From Neodiprion pinetum (lineage: Eukaryota; Arthropoda; Insecta; Hymenoptera; Diprionidae): a stretch of DNA of 64,000 nucleotides. Positions 24,861 to 37,600 of this stretch are shown in pieces. The position numbers and the translations under genes are program-made. The notes beneath the pieces are model-generated. The model was not told the DNA's origin and did not search any database. It worked only from the letters and a program-made list of their open reading frames with translations. Within the stretch, counting starts at the first letter, position 1. Every line of letters starts with the position of its first letter. The stretch spans positions 13,813,290-13,877,289 of the forward strand of contig NC_060236.1 in the NCBI RefSeq assembly GCF_021155775.2, given 5' to 3'.

Positions 24861-27302
24861 AATAATTATATGTACACGCGCGAATACAGTATCTCAGATC
24901 ACGTCGATTCAGAAATTCAAACTTGTATGTCGAGGTGGTGCACTCGTGATCTGTGAAAAAATACACCATTTACAATAATGCTGCGTCCGTTTCATAATGC
25001 ATTAAATTTTCAGTAAATAATGCATCAATTCAATGTCTCCAACAAAATGTTGTGTAGCTACATTATGAAACTGCGACTACAGTCGCAATTAAAACAAAGA
25101 AACGAATAAATGCGTTAATCAAACGAATTCATGGAACACTTTTCAAATTGTCCTGAAAGTAACAGCACCGAGTAGCGGAAAACGATCTGTTGGTAATACT
25201 TTTACACTAAATGGTCACTAATTTTGATAAGATAATTATCATTTTTAAATTGTCATCAAGTACGGTTAAGCATAGGGTACGACGTGTGGGTTGACAATGT
25301 GCAAATGGCCGCCGTCACAGAGATTATGTACAAGAGTCGGAAAGAAACGAACCGAGCACTCTTCAAAATTATCTTAGACAACGATAGTTTGACAGAGATG
25401 AGTCCAACCGGGAAAGGCAAACACGAAGCAATGCCGGAGAATATTTATTACGCAGTGAAAAGTAATTACGCATTATTCAATGTATGAAATGTAGCGGGCA
25501 ACATTGCAAATATTATGCCCGCGTCCCTGTAAATTTCAGCATTCGTTGAAAAAATTTTCAGCGAGGAGGACGGATTAACATAAGAGGAGTATCGAAGGTG
25601 CATAATTCTGTTGTGCAATACTATGCGCGATCCGAAAAAATAACGGATTCCCGAATTTACGCATTGTACATATTTTGAATGAAACAAAATATTTCATTGC
25701 ACATGTAAAAACCAATCAAACATTTGTATTACCATATCTGTAAGGAATTGTATAGAATTAAGTATCAAATCTCTGCATCGGTTTACAAACTCAATATGAG
25801 TTTGCTAATTATTGTCATTGACGAACTGTCATTGAATTGAAATGGAAAGTGAAGCGTAGCGATCGCATTTACGACAAAATACTGTCTTTGTCGCCCACGA
25901 AATGGAAAAATCACAGGTAAAAGGTAGATGAATCATAACCTGACGATTATTCCTTCATGCTTCTACTTCTGTCATAACATCGGCCATACTTTCGCCGTAC
26001 TTTAACGATACCTCAGCCTGTCGTGCTTCGTACATACTTATGTCATCTGGATAAGAATAGTACGATTTTCGTATTGAAGTAAAGAGCAATGGACGGGTTT
26101 CGTTCTAAACAAATGCGAGTCATTTCGTTCTTACGCATTACGTATCAATTTGTCGGACAATTAACGAAATTCCAGAATGCAACGGCATATTTTCATCGAA
26201 AATAATTTCGAACCGTGGTTTACTGTCCCCGGTTTGATCATTGCGTGAAAATAACGCTGGGTCGTGGCAATATTGCGCTCATTGTTACTACTAGAATCAC
26301 AGAAAAGTCGGCCACCCATGTGCTTTGTTGCCGCGGAAATATTCGACGTACGAAAGTGAATACACGGTGTCAGAATTAACCAATTTTCGCGCATCGTTCT
26401 CCAGAATATAAATAAACTGACCTAGAATTTTGCGACGAACAAGCAATACACTGTCAAAATTCGGGTGGATTCTGTTCGTTTCTTCAAATCATTTTTGTGT
26501 AAAATAAGAGTGATAAGCCTTTGTCAATAATGCTGCACTTTGACGGAATCGGGATGATTCGATGATCATTTTCGAAAGAATTTCAATTTTTGCGCTACAT
26601 CATCTCGACGTCGCCGCGTCGGCAAACGGTAATAGCGGGATCTTGATCGGCCGGATCGGCCACGCGCGAGCGTTCGCTAACCTCCGTGCTACAACGGTTG
26701 TCACTGGCAACCGATGATAACAAAATGCTTGTTAACCTCCCGTTATGCTGCTTTCGTGTAATTATCATTGATAATTTAAAATGCAGACGTTTTTGTCACG
26801 CTTCTCTCAATGCAGATATTTTCAAACTACTAATCTTGCTGCTCGCCTAGCTGCAAACAGAGAAAGTCAGTCCAACGAAACTCATCGCGCAGAATCGTCA
26901 ATGACATATCGTATACCGCTACCTGGACTCGGGTGAAGTTGACGCTGGTCGATTTTGCCAGATATTTCAATTCCACCTGTTCCGCCAGTTAGTACCGAAT
27001 TTTCGACAAAAAGTTGGAATTTTGAGATTTATTTCTGGGTGATTGGTCTGACGAATCACGGAAAATTTTTGATATCCGCGCTCAGGATTTTGCGTATTTT
27101 CAGAAAAAAAAATTAAACCCTATTTTTGGTCTCGAAATCGAAAATTTTTTTTTCGCGAGCAAAAACGGTTGTTTCTAAAAAAATTTTGACTTCACTATCG
27201 GAGAGATCGTCGCAAATCCTTTAAAAATTATGCAAAAAATTTCTCAAATTATCACACGGCTAGATTTTGGAGGGGGGTGGCCACCTTATCGTGGTCACCC
27301 TG

Positions 27303-27326
27303 TATATATATATATATATTCATATA

Positions 27327-27359
<33 letters not shown>

Positions 27360-27788
27360 GTTTACGTATATTTATATATTACTTATTACTTATTCATAAA
27401 TTACGTTTTCTTAATGGACCTATCACCAAGGCTCTTTAATATATTACGTATATTTATATTGTACATCCATATGATAGAATATAAATGAAGGTAATTGAGG
27501 TGAATCATGTAATAAAATAAAAAATAATTATAAATAAAAGAAATTATAAAAAAAATTGTATAAAATAAAAAGGAAGCGAATAATTAAAAATATTGAGGAT
27601 TTTTCCAATAATTATACATAATTTTGAAAAATTGAAATAATGTAATAAAAATTTTTTTTTTGAACTTTCCTTTTTTTAAAAGTGAATTGCAAATTATAAT
27701 ATACATATACATATGTACACACACACGTATATATATATATATGCATATATATATATATATGTATATACATATACGTATATATATATAT
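27303..27788. repeat. Satellite DNA between the palindrome and the second solo LTR
   Basis: It holds a TA tract, a partial unit with unrelated-looking DNA (about 27385-27440) and one full unit. The last ~330 bp match 2025-2350 almost base for base, including the run into the solo LTR. Confidence 0.85.
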
Positions 27789-29901
27789 TGTGACGTGGAT
27801 TTTTCTGCACCTCGGTCACTCGGAGAAAATAACCGAGAACTTACCGCGTACACAATAATTTGGCGTCCGTGAGGTATCCTGGATCTGAAACAATATCGCA
27901 AAGTTTTTGTTGGGCGCCTGGCGTGATTAACACGCCTCGAAATCATTAATACGCTATTCCTCGGGCATATGCTCGATAGCTCAGTACCGCGGAGAGGGGA
28001 GGGGTAATTTTTGGAGAGAGAGAGAGACACTCGAAATACACACGCTATTTAACAAAAGTAACAGAAAATCTTATATTTCATAATAGCAGTGATACAAAAC
28101 AAAAGAAAAATATAATTCAAAAATCGCTCATCGCGAGTCTAAAACTAAATAGAAAATTACACGTAACCTACTCTATGTCTTACTCTAATGAGCTCGCGGC
28201 TCCCTAACTAAATTGTCACTCGACGATCACAAACATCCTCATACGCAATTCTCAAAACGTCACTCGACGATCGCAACATCCTCATACGCAATTCTCAAAA
28301 CGTCACTCGACGATCGCAACATCCTCATACGCAATTCTCAAAACGTCACTCGACGATCGCAACATCCTCATACGCAATTCTCAATTCGCAAATTCGCCAT
28401 TTGTTCTCCATGGCGATGATTGCTCGAAACGAAACTGAACTAATTATTTGACGGTGCGCCGTCAGGTCTCACAACTTAAATCACCATGCTCAAACTTCTC
28501 GTCTCAACTGCTGCGCAACGCAACGGCAATTTCGACTATACATCGCCTAACCTCGACTAAACACTATCTTAACTAGACGTAAACTTAACTAAGCGCAAGC
28601 ATCACTACATTTAACTTCAACTATACACAAGCTCAAAGTAACTCAACTCAACCTACATTATTTTAACTAACGGGTACGGAACTCAATGCAGGCGCAACTA
28701 AACGTAACCTAAACTATACGCAATCGCAACGCATTCGAACGTAATTCTTTTCAAAATACTCCAAAACGTTACCCGCTAATCCGAGCACTCCAATTCGGTG
28801 CTTCCCGACCTACTCGAGAGGTGACACAAAAAGAAAACGATAACGCGGCTCGACCCGGTACGGCGAAATTCGGCTATACTTGATTTCATTAACGAGAAAG
28901 ATTCAACTAAAACCCGTGACTCTACTCAACTTTTTCAAAAACTCGAAATTGACTTTACTCTAACCCGCGTACTCAGGCTACGGTCATCAAGCAAGAGAAT
29001 CGGCAAAAGAATTTCGAGTACTTTTCTACAACGCAAATCCAAAACGGCTATCCGTTACTCGGCAAGCCTTTTCGCAATTATGCTCGAAATTCAATCGCGG
29101 GGATAGAAGCAGCGCTTACCTTCTACATCCTTGCAACCCCCTTTCCATTCCCTTCGCGATTTTTGGGCGACTCCATTGCTTCGCGGAACTCCCCCCAAAA
29201 CGTGACTACTAATCACGACCGCCAGAACTAGAGTGGTTTCAAAAACCTACCACCTGCCGCAACACGGATCTCGATACGCCATCCCACACGTGACGTCATA
29301 CCCCCAAGAATACGCAATAATCGATCCGTCATCGATTTCGTCGATCGCGCAACTCGACGCGCACCTTCGATAGCATCGCTGCGCAGAACTTAAAGCTAGC
29401 TCGCAATGTCGTCCTCCGCGCAGCTCCATGATGTCTCGGCGGTGAGCGTGGTGCTCCCTCGTCGCTAGTCGGTCCGTCGCAAGTTCGCTGGTCAATTGTT
29501 GGCGGGTCAAAGGGGAAGAGGCTGCGGCGCGCCGGCCGCCAGCGGGAATCGCGTCCACCTTGGATTCCCGCGATGCGGGGATCTGCGTCGGCTCCCCCTC
29601 CGCAGCCTCGACATCCATCCTTCGCAATTTTTGCTAGTCCGCCATTTCGCACTTTCCTCGAAATCGGTGTCGACTTCTTGCCTGATGCCGTTGTAGCTCG
29701 CAAAATAAAAAAAACAAAAAAAACTGAAATATCTTACGCTGATCGCTAAAGTGTCCCCTCCCGTAGTTTCGGATGCGTGACTCTAGTCCTGGCGCTCTTT
29801 TCCGAAAACTTCGCGACTGAATTTCGGAAATTCCTAAATTTTTGATTCCGCCCAGGGTTCAAGGAGCCCCTTGTAACGGGCATCAAAAATGCCACGTTAC
29901 A
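27789..29901 (-). repeat. Solo LTR (2113 bp), second copy
   Basis: Nearly identical to 2351-4420, with the same satellite on its left. It differs by a few substitutions and by one extra 43-bp minisatellite unit. It ends CCACGTTACA, followed by 24 bases of TA repeat and then the young LTR element. No gene. Confidence 0.85.
28213..28383. repeat. 43-bp minisatellite, four copies, inside the second solo LTR
   Basis: Same unit as at 2774-2902 with one more copy. Evenly spaced but back-to-back units without spacers exclude a CRISPR array. Confidence 0.85.
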
Positions 29902-29925
29902 ATATATATATATATATATATATAT

Positions 29926-31932
29926 TGTAACGTGGCAGTTCGGTTAGGCCTGCCCGTTACAAAAGACTCCCTGAACCCTGGGCGAGATCCCGGAATAAGG
30001 GTCTAGAAAATCGAGTCGCGGAATAATATCAGAGAGCGCCAGAACTGGAGTCACGCACCCGAGCTTCGACAGGGACAAAATAGAGCATTGCGACCCAGAT
30101 ATTTCAGGCTTTTGTTTTTTTTATTTTTTTTCGAGTGCACCGGCTACCCTCCGGTGACCAACTCCAATACCGAACATCTTTCGAGGCAAGGCGAAATCAC
30201 GACGATCTTGCGGGAAGGACACCGAGGCTGCGGAGGGGGAGGCAACGCAGATCCCTGCGGCGAGGGAATCCAAGGCGGACGCGATTCCCGCTGGCGGCCG
30301 GCGCGCCGCAGCCTCCCCGCTCACCCCGCTTACGCCCAACCAAGGCAACCGCGAGGTACCAGCTAGCGACGAGGGAGCACCACCCCGCCCAACCCCAGGA
30401 CTACGTAGAGCTGCGCGGGAGACGACATCGCGATCTAGCCTTAAGTTCTGCGCCGCGTAGAGACGACAGGTGCGCGGCAAGTTGCGCAATCCCCAAAATC
30501 GATGACCGATCGATTGTTGCGCATTCTTAGGGTGATGACGTCACGAAAAATTCGCGCGACGAGATCGGCGTTGCGACCATCCTAGATCACTCGAGTTCTG
30601 GCGACCAACTAAGACAGTAGTCACGTGGCGAAGTTGCGTTAGGTCAGGCTTTTCTTTGGGTTTGCGTTATAGTATAGAAGTGGTGATCGCGAGGAATGAT
30701 GGACAGCCATCGTCACGAGGGAGTTGGACCCTTCGTCGCGTGGATGTGGAGCGGTAAGCGTTGTTAACATTCTCGCGATCGAATTTCGAGGGTAATTGAA
30801 TCAAGGCTGATCCGAAAAAGGGTAGCCGTTTTCTTTTGTTAGTTTGCGTGTCGAAAAGTACTCGAAATTCGTTTGCCGATTCTTTTGCTTGGTGACCGTA
30901 GCCTGAGTTGCGCGTAAGAGAGTAACGTTAATTTCGGGGGATCCAGAAAATCAAGTCGAGCCACGGGTTGACTCGAGACGTTATTGTCTCGAGCTTGAGT
31001 GTGACCGAAGTCCGTTACACGGGGTCAATTCACGTCATCCGGCACAGCTTCGATTATCGTACAGGTCGCGAGCAATCACGGGGAGCATTCGAATTCGCGA
31101 CTGCGACCCGCCGTCGCCGAGGAAGTGAAGCTCGGGTGCGTGCTGATAAGCGTATGCGTTTTTAGAGGAGGATCGCGGGTGTCGCGACGAGCCTCGCATC
31201 ACTTTAGTTATTTAATATTCTTTTTAGTTATTTGATATTCTTTTTGTTTCTTTCTTCTTTTTTTTTGTTTGTATTATCAGTTAGTATTAAGTTGGCGATC
31301 AGCGCCATTGTATAGAGGACGTTCGCGGGCAGCGCGTCGAGCCCGATTTTGTTTTTGGTTTGTAGGAAGTAGGATAGTGTTAAGACGGTGACTAGCGCAC
31401 GTAGGCCGTAGAGGTCTCTTAGATTTATTCACCTTTTTTTTTTTTTTTTTTTTGTTGTTATTATTTTTCTATTTTTATTTTTATTTGGAGTATTTCTACC
31501 TTTCTTATTTAGTTTAGATAATAGTAACATTGTGTTTGGAATCGCGAAAGACGACTTGCGTGGTCGTATTATCATTCTTTTGACTTCTTTTATTAATTTT
31601 TATTTCTTTTTGTTTTTGTATTATCTCTGATGAAAAATATATCATCGTAATTTTATAGTAATTTGGCCACCGCACGTGTTGGCTTACTGGTGTTGCAATT
31701 CTCTCTACCCGAAAATCACCCCTCCCCTCTCCGCGGTACTGAGCTACCGAGCATATGGCCGCGGTATATCGTATGACCGATTTCGAGGCGTGTTGACCAC
31801 GCCAGGCGCCCAACAAATTTCGCGATATTGTTTTAGATCCAGGGTACATCGTGGACGCCAAATTATTGTGCACGCGGTAAGTTCCCGGTTATTTGCTCCG
31901 AGTAACCGAGGTGCAGAAAAATCCACGTCACA
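29926..31932 (+). repeat. 5' LTR (2007 bp) of the young element
   Basis: It starts TGTAACGTGGCAGTTCGG and ends AATCCACGTCACA. All long frames within it are repeated unchanged in the 3' LTR. Poly(T) and T-rich stretches lie around 31200-31640. The small frames inside (92-131 codons) are not considered genes. Confidence 0.92.
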
Positions 31933-31935
31933 AAT

Positions 31936-31953
31936 TGGCGCCCAACGTGGGGC
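31936..31953 (+). other. Primer-binding site, tRNA-Lys type
   Basis: TGGCGCCCAACGTGGGGC lies three bases inside the 5' LTR. This 18-mer is the known complement of the 3' end of tRNA-Lys1,2 used by several retroviruses and LTR elements. From 31954 to 32890 there is a T-rich leader of about 940 bp with no convincing gene. Confidence 0.85.
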
Positions 31954-32890
31954 CTTCGCGAAATTTCCGCTGTAAATTTCCGAGAAAGAAAGTAGCGTTG
32001 CGCGCTTTGGAAATTTCGAATTGGTAACGGATAGCGCTCGCGTAACGAAAACAGCGGTCGGAGATTACGGGCGAGAGAGGTCGCGTGACACTTCGGTTAA
32101 GCGTGTTGACGTTTGCAGTACAGCGAGACAATTTTGAATACAAAGGATAAGAATAAAATTGGATACAAAGGGTGGCGAATAACACCGAAACTTGCGACTT
32201 ACGACCCAGGCTACGATTTGACGAATATACCGGGTGGCGAAAAAGTACCCCGTGTATATTCACACCGTATATTTCTAATACTAGGGATAAGATCGCCTGC
32301 TTTTACCGCCAATCTCTTGCTTGTGTCATTTTATTTTCTTTTGTTATCGCTTTTGGATTTCTGCTCCCTTTTTGGTTTTCTTTTGTTTTCCTTTGTTTTC
32401 TGCGATTTCGAAATATTTTTTTTTGTTTTTGTTTTTTTTTGTGTGTTTCAAAGACGGAGTTCAGCATCGCGGTTGGAAAAATTTTTTTTTTTGGTTTTGT
32501 TGCTGATGCGACAACATATTTTCTTTTTCTTCCAGCCCGTCTTTTGTCTTTTTTTTTTGTTGTTCTGTTTTATTTTGTTTACGGTATTTCTTTTGTTGTC
32601 GCTTTTATTCGCAATTTTGATATCGCTAAGGTAATAGAGGTGATTACACCAATACGAGGAAACATCTCTCTCACGTTCTGTTGGTGCTGGTGGAAAATAG
32701 CGAATTAATTCAACAAGTTTCGCGGAAGTATCCATACTGGGTATCATTGCTTGCGCTCAGACTCTACCTACGGCTTTTGTCTTTTGATTCGAACAGTTTG
32801 CTTTTGCGTTCTGGTAATTTCATCACTTCTCATTTCTTTTGCGTGCTTTTACCTTCATTTCTGCTCTTTATTTTCGCGGGTGAAGTCAAC

Positions 32891-34615
32891 ATGGCGGAGG
32901 TACCCATTGGCGCGTGGTTGTATGACATGACGAGCGATGAGCTCGAGTTGGCGTTAGTGACCGCGAGGGTAAATTCCACCGGTAGCATACTGGTGCGTCG
33001 TGACCGGTACGTACGGCACCTCTTGCGTGAGCGCGGGGATTTGACGGTCACCTGGGAACCAGAGGACGAGGATGTCTTCGCGGGGTTGGCCGAATTGGCG
33101 ACCGTTACGGAACCGGTGAGGGAACAGCCCCGAAGGGCTAGCGATTCGCGGCTGTTAGAGCCAGTGAATATTACCATCGCGACCCGGCTAACCACGGTAG
33201 CGACGACGAGTACGGTGGTGAGCGTAGCCGTCGCTTCAGCGGCTATCACCACCTCGGCGGTGTATGGTAGCACCGCGCGACCGACCGCGTACCAGGTTCC
33301 GACGCGAATACCCTTCCACTCGATTCCGTTTTCGATGGCTAGCGGAGCCCAGGGCCACTGGGGGGAGGCCTCCCCGATCCAGGGGCACCGACACGGGCTC
33401 GAGGAACCCATCGTGGATTCTACCCGGCTAGTCGCGGGGCCACCAGCTTCGCGGGTCGAATTCCGGTCGTTACCGGTCGATCCCGCCACAATTCCTCGCG
33501 ATATGGCGACCGCTGCCCGGCCGACCTGTACCCGGGATTCAAATATCGAATCGCGTACCCGGGAAACAATACGTGACATCCCGAGGGCCCTGCGAGGGTG
33601 GAACCTCAAGTTCTCTGGGATTGGCGAGCCGAGTGTCGAGGATTTCTTGACGCGATTGGAAGAGTGGCGTAGTTTGTCGGAATTGAGCGAGAACGAAGTG
33701 TTGAGTTCGCTCACGATGATCTTCTCGGGCGTAGCCTTGGAATGGTTGCGTTGCGAACGGGACAGCTGGGTCACGTACGATGAGTTTCGCGCGGCCTTGC
33801 GTTTGTGGTTCGGGGACGGGACAGTCGGAAGTCGCGTGGAGGACCAGGCTAGGTCACGAACTCAGGGACCAGTAGAGTCAGTTACAGAATATCTTTCCTG
33901 TGTTCGAGGGTTGTTGAGACGGATGCCGCGTCCGTACACTATGGAACAGCAATTAGACCTGGCTTTTAAGAACATGCGTCCCGAAATTCGCGAAGTCCTC
34001 CGTCGAAGGGAAATTCGTACGTGGAGCGAATTGATCTATCTCGCCACGGAGCGGGAAAGAAACCTCGCATTATCTCGCGAATACCGCCCCCCGCCCACGC
34101 CGAAAGAGTCCTTTATTAGCGAATTAGCGTGTCGGACCAAAACCGCGGCGACTCGAGGCGAACATGGATTAGCCGCAATTACAGAAGTAGGGATTGAGCC
34201 AACCGTAGCGCAGACGATCGAGAAGCTGCTCGCGGCCCAGGTGAAAGGGCTCGAGGAGAAATTATTGAAGGCAATGGCGGTGGCGACCCAGAGGGGTAAA
34301 GCTAGCGGCGCACCGCCAAGTCGCGGAAGCCCGACTCCAACGAGGCGGACCTCACCAACGCGACCCGCGCGAGGACCAAGGAGGGGAGCGGCCCCCTCGG
34401 TTAACCAGCCGGCCCCTGGCGTGTCCCGGGCCGACCAATTTCGTGGCGACAAGGTGTGGGACGAAAAGTTATGCATGAATTGTCATCGTCCCGGTCACCG
34501 ATTTAGCCGTTGCCCGGACCCCTTGCGAACCTTTTGCTACCATTGCGGGTACGACGGCGTCTATTCGACGAATTGTCCGCGGTGTTCGGGAAACCAGGGA
34601 GGGCAGCCTCGCTAA
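32891..34615 (+). CDS. gag: Gag polyprotein of the young LTR element
   Basis: The open frame begins upstream at 32681, but the ATG at 32891 (AACATGG context, MAEVPIGAWLYD) is preferred; it gives 574 residues. The N-terminus is a small helical domain, followed by a Pro/Thr/Ala-rich stretch. A capsid-like gag domain follows, with GNL-type signature WNLKFSGIG and ALEWLRCE, at about residues 230-400. At the end, one good zinc knuckle (CMNCHRPGHRFSRC, CX2CX4HX4C) is followed after seven residues by a second in which the His is Val (CYHCGYDGVYSTNC), then CPRC. Gag builds the particle and binds element RNA. The last 106 nt overlap pol in the -1 frame, with a slippery heptamer at 34588. No breaks are seen. 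Confidence 0.9.
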   Translation: MAEVPIGAWLYDMTSDELELALVTARVNSTGSILVRRDRYVRHLLRERGDLTVTWEPEDEDVFAGLAELATVTEPVREQPRRASDSRLLEPVNITIATRLTTVATTSTVVSVAVASAAITTSAVYGSTARPTAYQVPTRIPFHSIPFSMASGAQGHWGEASPIQGHRHGLEEPIVDSTRLVAGPPASRVEFRSLPVDPATIPRDMATAARPTCTRDSNIESRTRETIRDIPRALRGWNLKFSGIGEPSVEDFLTRLEEWRSLSELSENEVLSSLTMIFSGVALEWLRCERDSWVTYDEFRAALRLWFGDGTVGSRVEDQARSRTQGPVESVTEYLSCVRGLLRRMPRPYTMEQQLDLAFKNMRPEIREVLRRREIRTWSELIYLATERERNLALSREYRPPPTPKESFISELACRTKTAATRGEHGLAAITEVGIEPTVAQTIEKLLAAQVKGLEEKLLKAMAVATQRGKASGAPPSRGSPTPTRRTSPTRPARGPRRGAAPSVNQPAPGVSRADQFRGDKVWDEKLCMNCHRPGHRFSRCPDPLRTFCYHCGYDGVYSTNCPRCSGNQGGQPR

Positions 34616-37600
34616 GTGTCGGCGCGGCGCCCCGAGTGGAAGACACCACGGCATTGCGTGGCGTCGAGGGGGAAATCGCGACGTGTTTTCCGATGCAAAC
34701 CATGGAGTTCGGTCAACGCTGGTTTTTGCGGGTGTGCATCGGGGGCACATGGGTCAGGGCGTTGTTAGACACCGGCTCATCGCGAACATTTCTCGGTACG
34801 ATCGGACACCAAATTGCGTTAGAGTACGGTCGACCGGTAAAATCACCCAGCTGTTCGAGTGTCGTATTGGCGAATGGATCGGTAGAATCAATAACCGGAG
34901 AAGTAGAGCTGCCGATAACGTTGCTGGGTGTCGCGCATAAGTTTTCGTTGCGGATTATCCCCACCTTAGTTGGAGATTGCGTTCTGGGAATGGATTTCGT
35001 GCGCAAATTTGGCTTTTCGATTGACGGCGCGCGCGAATCATGGAGAATCGCGACTATTCCGGAATACGAGGGAAAATTTGAGGAGGGTCACCCGATCCCC
35101 GTTACCGAGGTGTCAAGTTGCAGCGGTATCGTAGAGCTAGGGGATACCGAGAATCGCGAACTACGGGAATTCTTAGCGAAGGAATTACCGAAAGTCTCGG
35201 GAGACTTGGGTCTCACTCATCTCGCGGAGCACAAAATAGACGTGCAGGGAAGCGCCCCGATTAAACAGCGGTATTACCTCGTATCCCCGAAAGTGCAGGA
35301 AGCTATTAACGAGGAGGTAGACCGTATGCTCGCGGATGGAGTGATCGAACCCTCCCAAAGTTCGTGGTCGACGCCAATCGTGATGGTCAAGAAGCCAAAC
35401 GGGAAATACCGGTTTTGTTTGGATTTTAGAAAAGTCAATAGCGTTTCGAAAAAAGATGCGTATCCGATCCCGTTTATGAACGGTATCTTGGATAAATTGC
35501 GGTCGGCCAAGTACATCTCGACTATAGACTTGAGTCAAGCTTACCACCAGATTCCCTTGACACCCGAGAGTCGCGAAATAACGGCGTTTACGGTCCCCGG
35601 TCGCGGATTATTTCAGTTTGTGCGGATGCCATACGGGCTTACCGGAGCCCCGGCCACCTTTCAACGGTTAATAGACAAATTAATTACTCCCGAGATGGAG
35701 CCGCATGCCTTCGCGTATCTCGACGACATTATTGTAGTGACCACCGATTTTCGTTCGCACTTAAAATGGCTATCCCGCGTTATCGAACGGATAGTGTTGG
35801 CCGGGCTTACCATCAACCCGGAAAAGTGTGAGTTTTGTCGTCGCGAAGTTCGGTATCTAGGGTTCAAGGTGAACCAGGACGGCCTACAGGTCGATGCCGA
35901 CAAGGTGGAACCGATTCTCGAATATCCCGCGCCGAAAAACCTGCGGCAATTGAGGCGATTTTTGGGTATGGCGTCGTGGTATCGAAAATTCATCCCCGAG
36001 TTCGCGAGCGTGGCGGAACCCCTTACCCGGCTATTGCGTAAGGATAAGAGATGGGACTGGGGTAGCGAACAGGAAGCGGCGTTCAAACGCATAAAAGCCG
36101 CGTTAACGTCGGCTCCGGTTTTAACGTGTCCCGATTTTGAGCACGAGTTCGTAGTACAGACCGATGCGAGTAGCTTTGGCATTGGCGCAGTCTTGACACA
36201 GACTATTGGCGGTATTGAGCGTGTGATCGCGTACGCGAGTCGGACAATGTCGGATGCGGAACGGAAGTATTCCACAACCGAACAGGAATGTCTCGCGGTG
36301 ATTTGGGCCGTTAAAAAGTTTAGAGCATACCTAGAAGGATATCACTTCACGGTAATAACCGACCACGCGAGTCTAAAGTGGTTGCGGGAATTGCGAAATC
36401 CGACGGGTCGGTTGGCTAGGTGGGCGCTCGACTTACTCGAGTACGATTGCGAGATCAAACATCGAAAGGGGGCGATGCACCATGTGCCCGATGCACTATC
36501 GCGAATGTACGAGGGCGAAAACGAGGGGACGGAGCAGCTAGCCGCCCTCGACGTGGCTGGTGACGGCAAACCAGGGACGGAGCGTAAGGCCGTCTGGGAA
36601 GTCGTAGTCGATCCCTGGTACCAACATCGCGTCAAGGACGTCCTGGACTACCCTCACAAGTTCCGAACTTGGTCGGTGGTCGAGGGACGTCTCTACCATC
36701 TCCGGGCGGACCCCTTAGTCGAGCCAATACTAGCGGACTTGGCGCCGTGGAAATTGGTGCTCCCGAGGGAGCAGCGATCGCGGATTTTTGCGGAAGTCCA
36801 CGAGGACCCCCAGGCAGGGCATCTTGGCATCGAGAAGACCTACGCGCGAGCGAGGGCCGACTACTACTGGCCCGGAATGTATCGCGATATAGTTTTGATG
36901 GTTCGGGCGTGCGAGCGTTGCCAAGAGTGCAAAGTACAACAGGTGCCACCAGCGGGCCTTATGGGTCGACGGGTCGTCGACACGCCCTGGACTGTGGTTG
37001 CGGCGGACGTCATGGGTCCCTTTCCCCGAAGTCGCGCCGGGTTCGAGTATTTGTTAGTTTTTGAAGATCTGTTTACCCGGTGGGTGGAGGTAGCGCCATT
37101 GCGAAAATCCAACGCGAAAAACATCCTTGCCGCGCTGGAAGATCTCGTGCTGTCCCGATGGGGTACCCCGGAGGTGCTCCTGACGGATAACGGCACGGAA
37201 TTCGCGAATAAGGCCGTCGACGAACTGTGCGCTGCGTACCATATTACCCACGCGAAAGTACCGCCGTACCACGCGCAAGCTAACCCCGTGGAGAGGGTGA
37301 ATCGCGTATTAAAAACCATGATCGTGGCCTACATCGAGGCAGATCACCGGGACTGGGACGTGCATCTTCACGAATTTCGATTTGCGTATAATACCGCTGT
37401 GCATAGCTCACTGAGAGTCAGTCCCGCGTTTTTAAACTTGGGTCGCGATCCCAAACCACGGATGCAGTTGCGACGACTCGCGGAAGGTCCCGCGGAAATC
37501 CCCGTTCCCCGTCCCGAAGTATGGGGGGACCGAATGGCGAAATTAGGTGAGCTGCGTGACCTAGTGACGAAACATCTCGAGGAGGCCCACGAGCGACAGG

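Larger units (their letters stand above)
5423..27302. mobile_element. Giant palindromic Tc1/mariner-type transposon (21.9 kb)
   Basis: Both ends read inward CAGGGTGACCACGATAAGGT and are flanked by TA (5421-5422, 27303-27304), the usual Tc1/mariner target duplication. Paired positions in the two arms sum to 32725 at every landmark I compared, from the termini to the core, so there is no net indel between the 10.8-kb arms. Each arm contains, from outside in, a 2.4-kb stretch with no gene, a LINE/SINE-like tail, 348-bp tandem repeats, a transposase gene with a foldback element in its second intron, an imperfect inverted repeat and a half-element. An unpaired core of about 304 bp lies at 16211-16514. 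Ordinary members of this superfamily are about 1-5 kb, so the size is exceptional. Mobility as one unit is inferred from the ends. Confidence 0.8.
16515..27302 (-). repeat. Right arm of the giant inverted repeat
   Basis: This is the mirror of 5423-16210. Landmarks map as 32725 minus the left coordinate. The outer 2.4 kb (about 24860-27302) holds no recognisable gene. Mismatches to the left arm lie at 26741-27058 and at 25376. Confidence 0.9.

Noticed and set aside
5423..27302. Palindrome as an assembly or fold-back read artefact
   Set aside because: Considered seriously, but both arms end exactly at TA-flanked terminal repeats, the flanks differ, mismatches are clustered, and the core is asymmetric. 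It is not fully excluded and raw reads are needed.
27230..27872. Open frames rich in YIYIY/IYIC in TA/CA tracts (also at 2166, 41345, 42109, 59993, 62915)
   Set aside because: They translate microsatellite and satellite DNA; the same pattern appears wherever the tracts occur and has no gene-like composition.
30088..30530. 92-131 codon frames in the LTRs (repeated at 39132-39574)
   Set aside because: They are LTR sequence on both strands with no recognisable motif; repetition is explained by the LTR pair.
32830..33774. 314-codon minus-strand frame
   Set aside because: It is antisense to gag of the young element, which has capsid and zinc-knuckle motifs on the plus strand.
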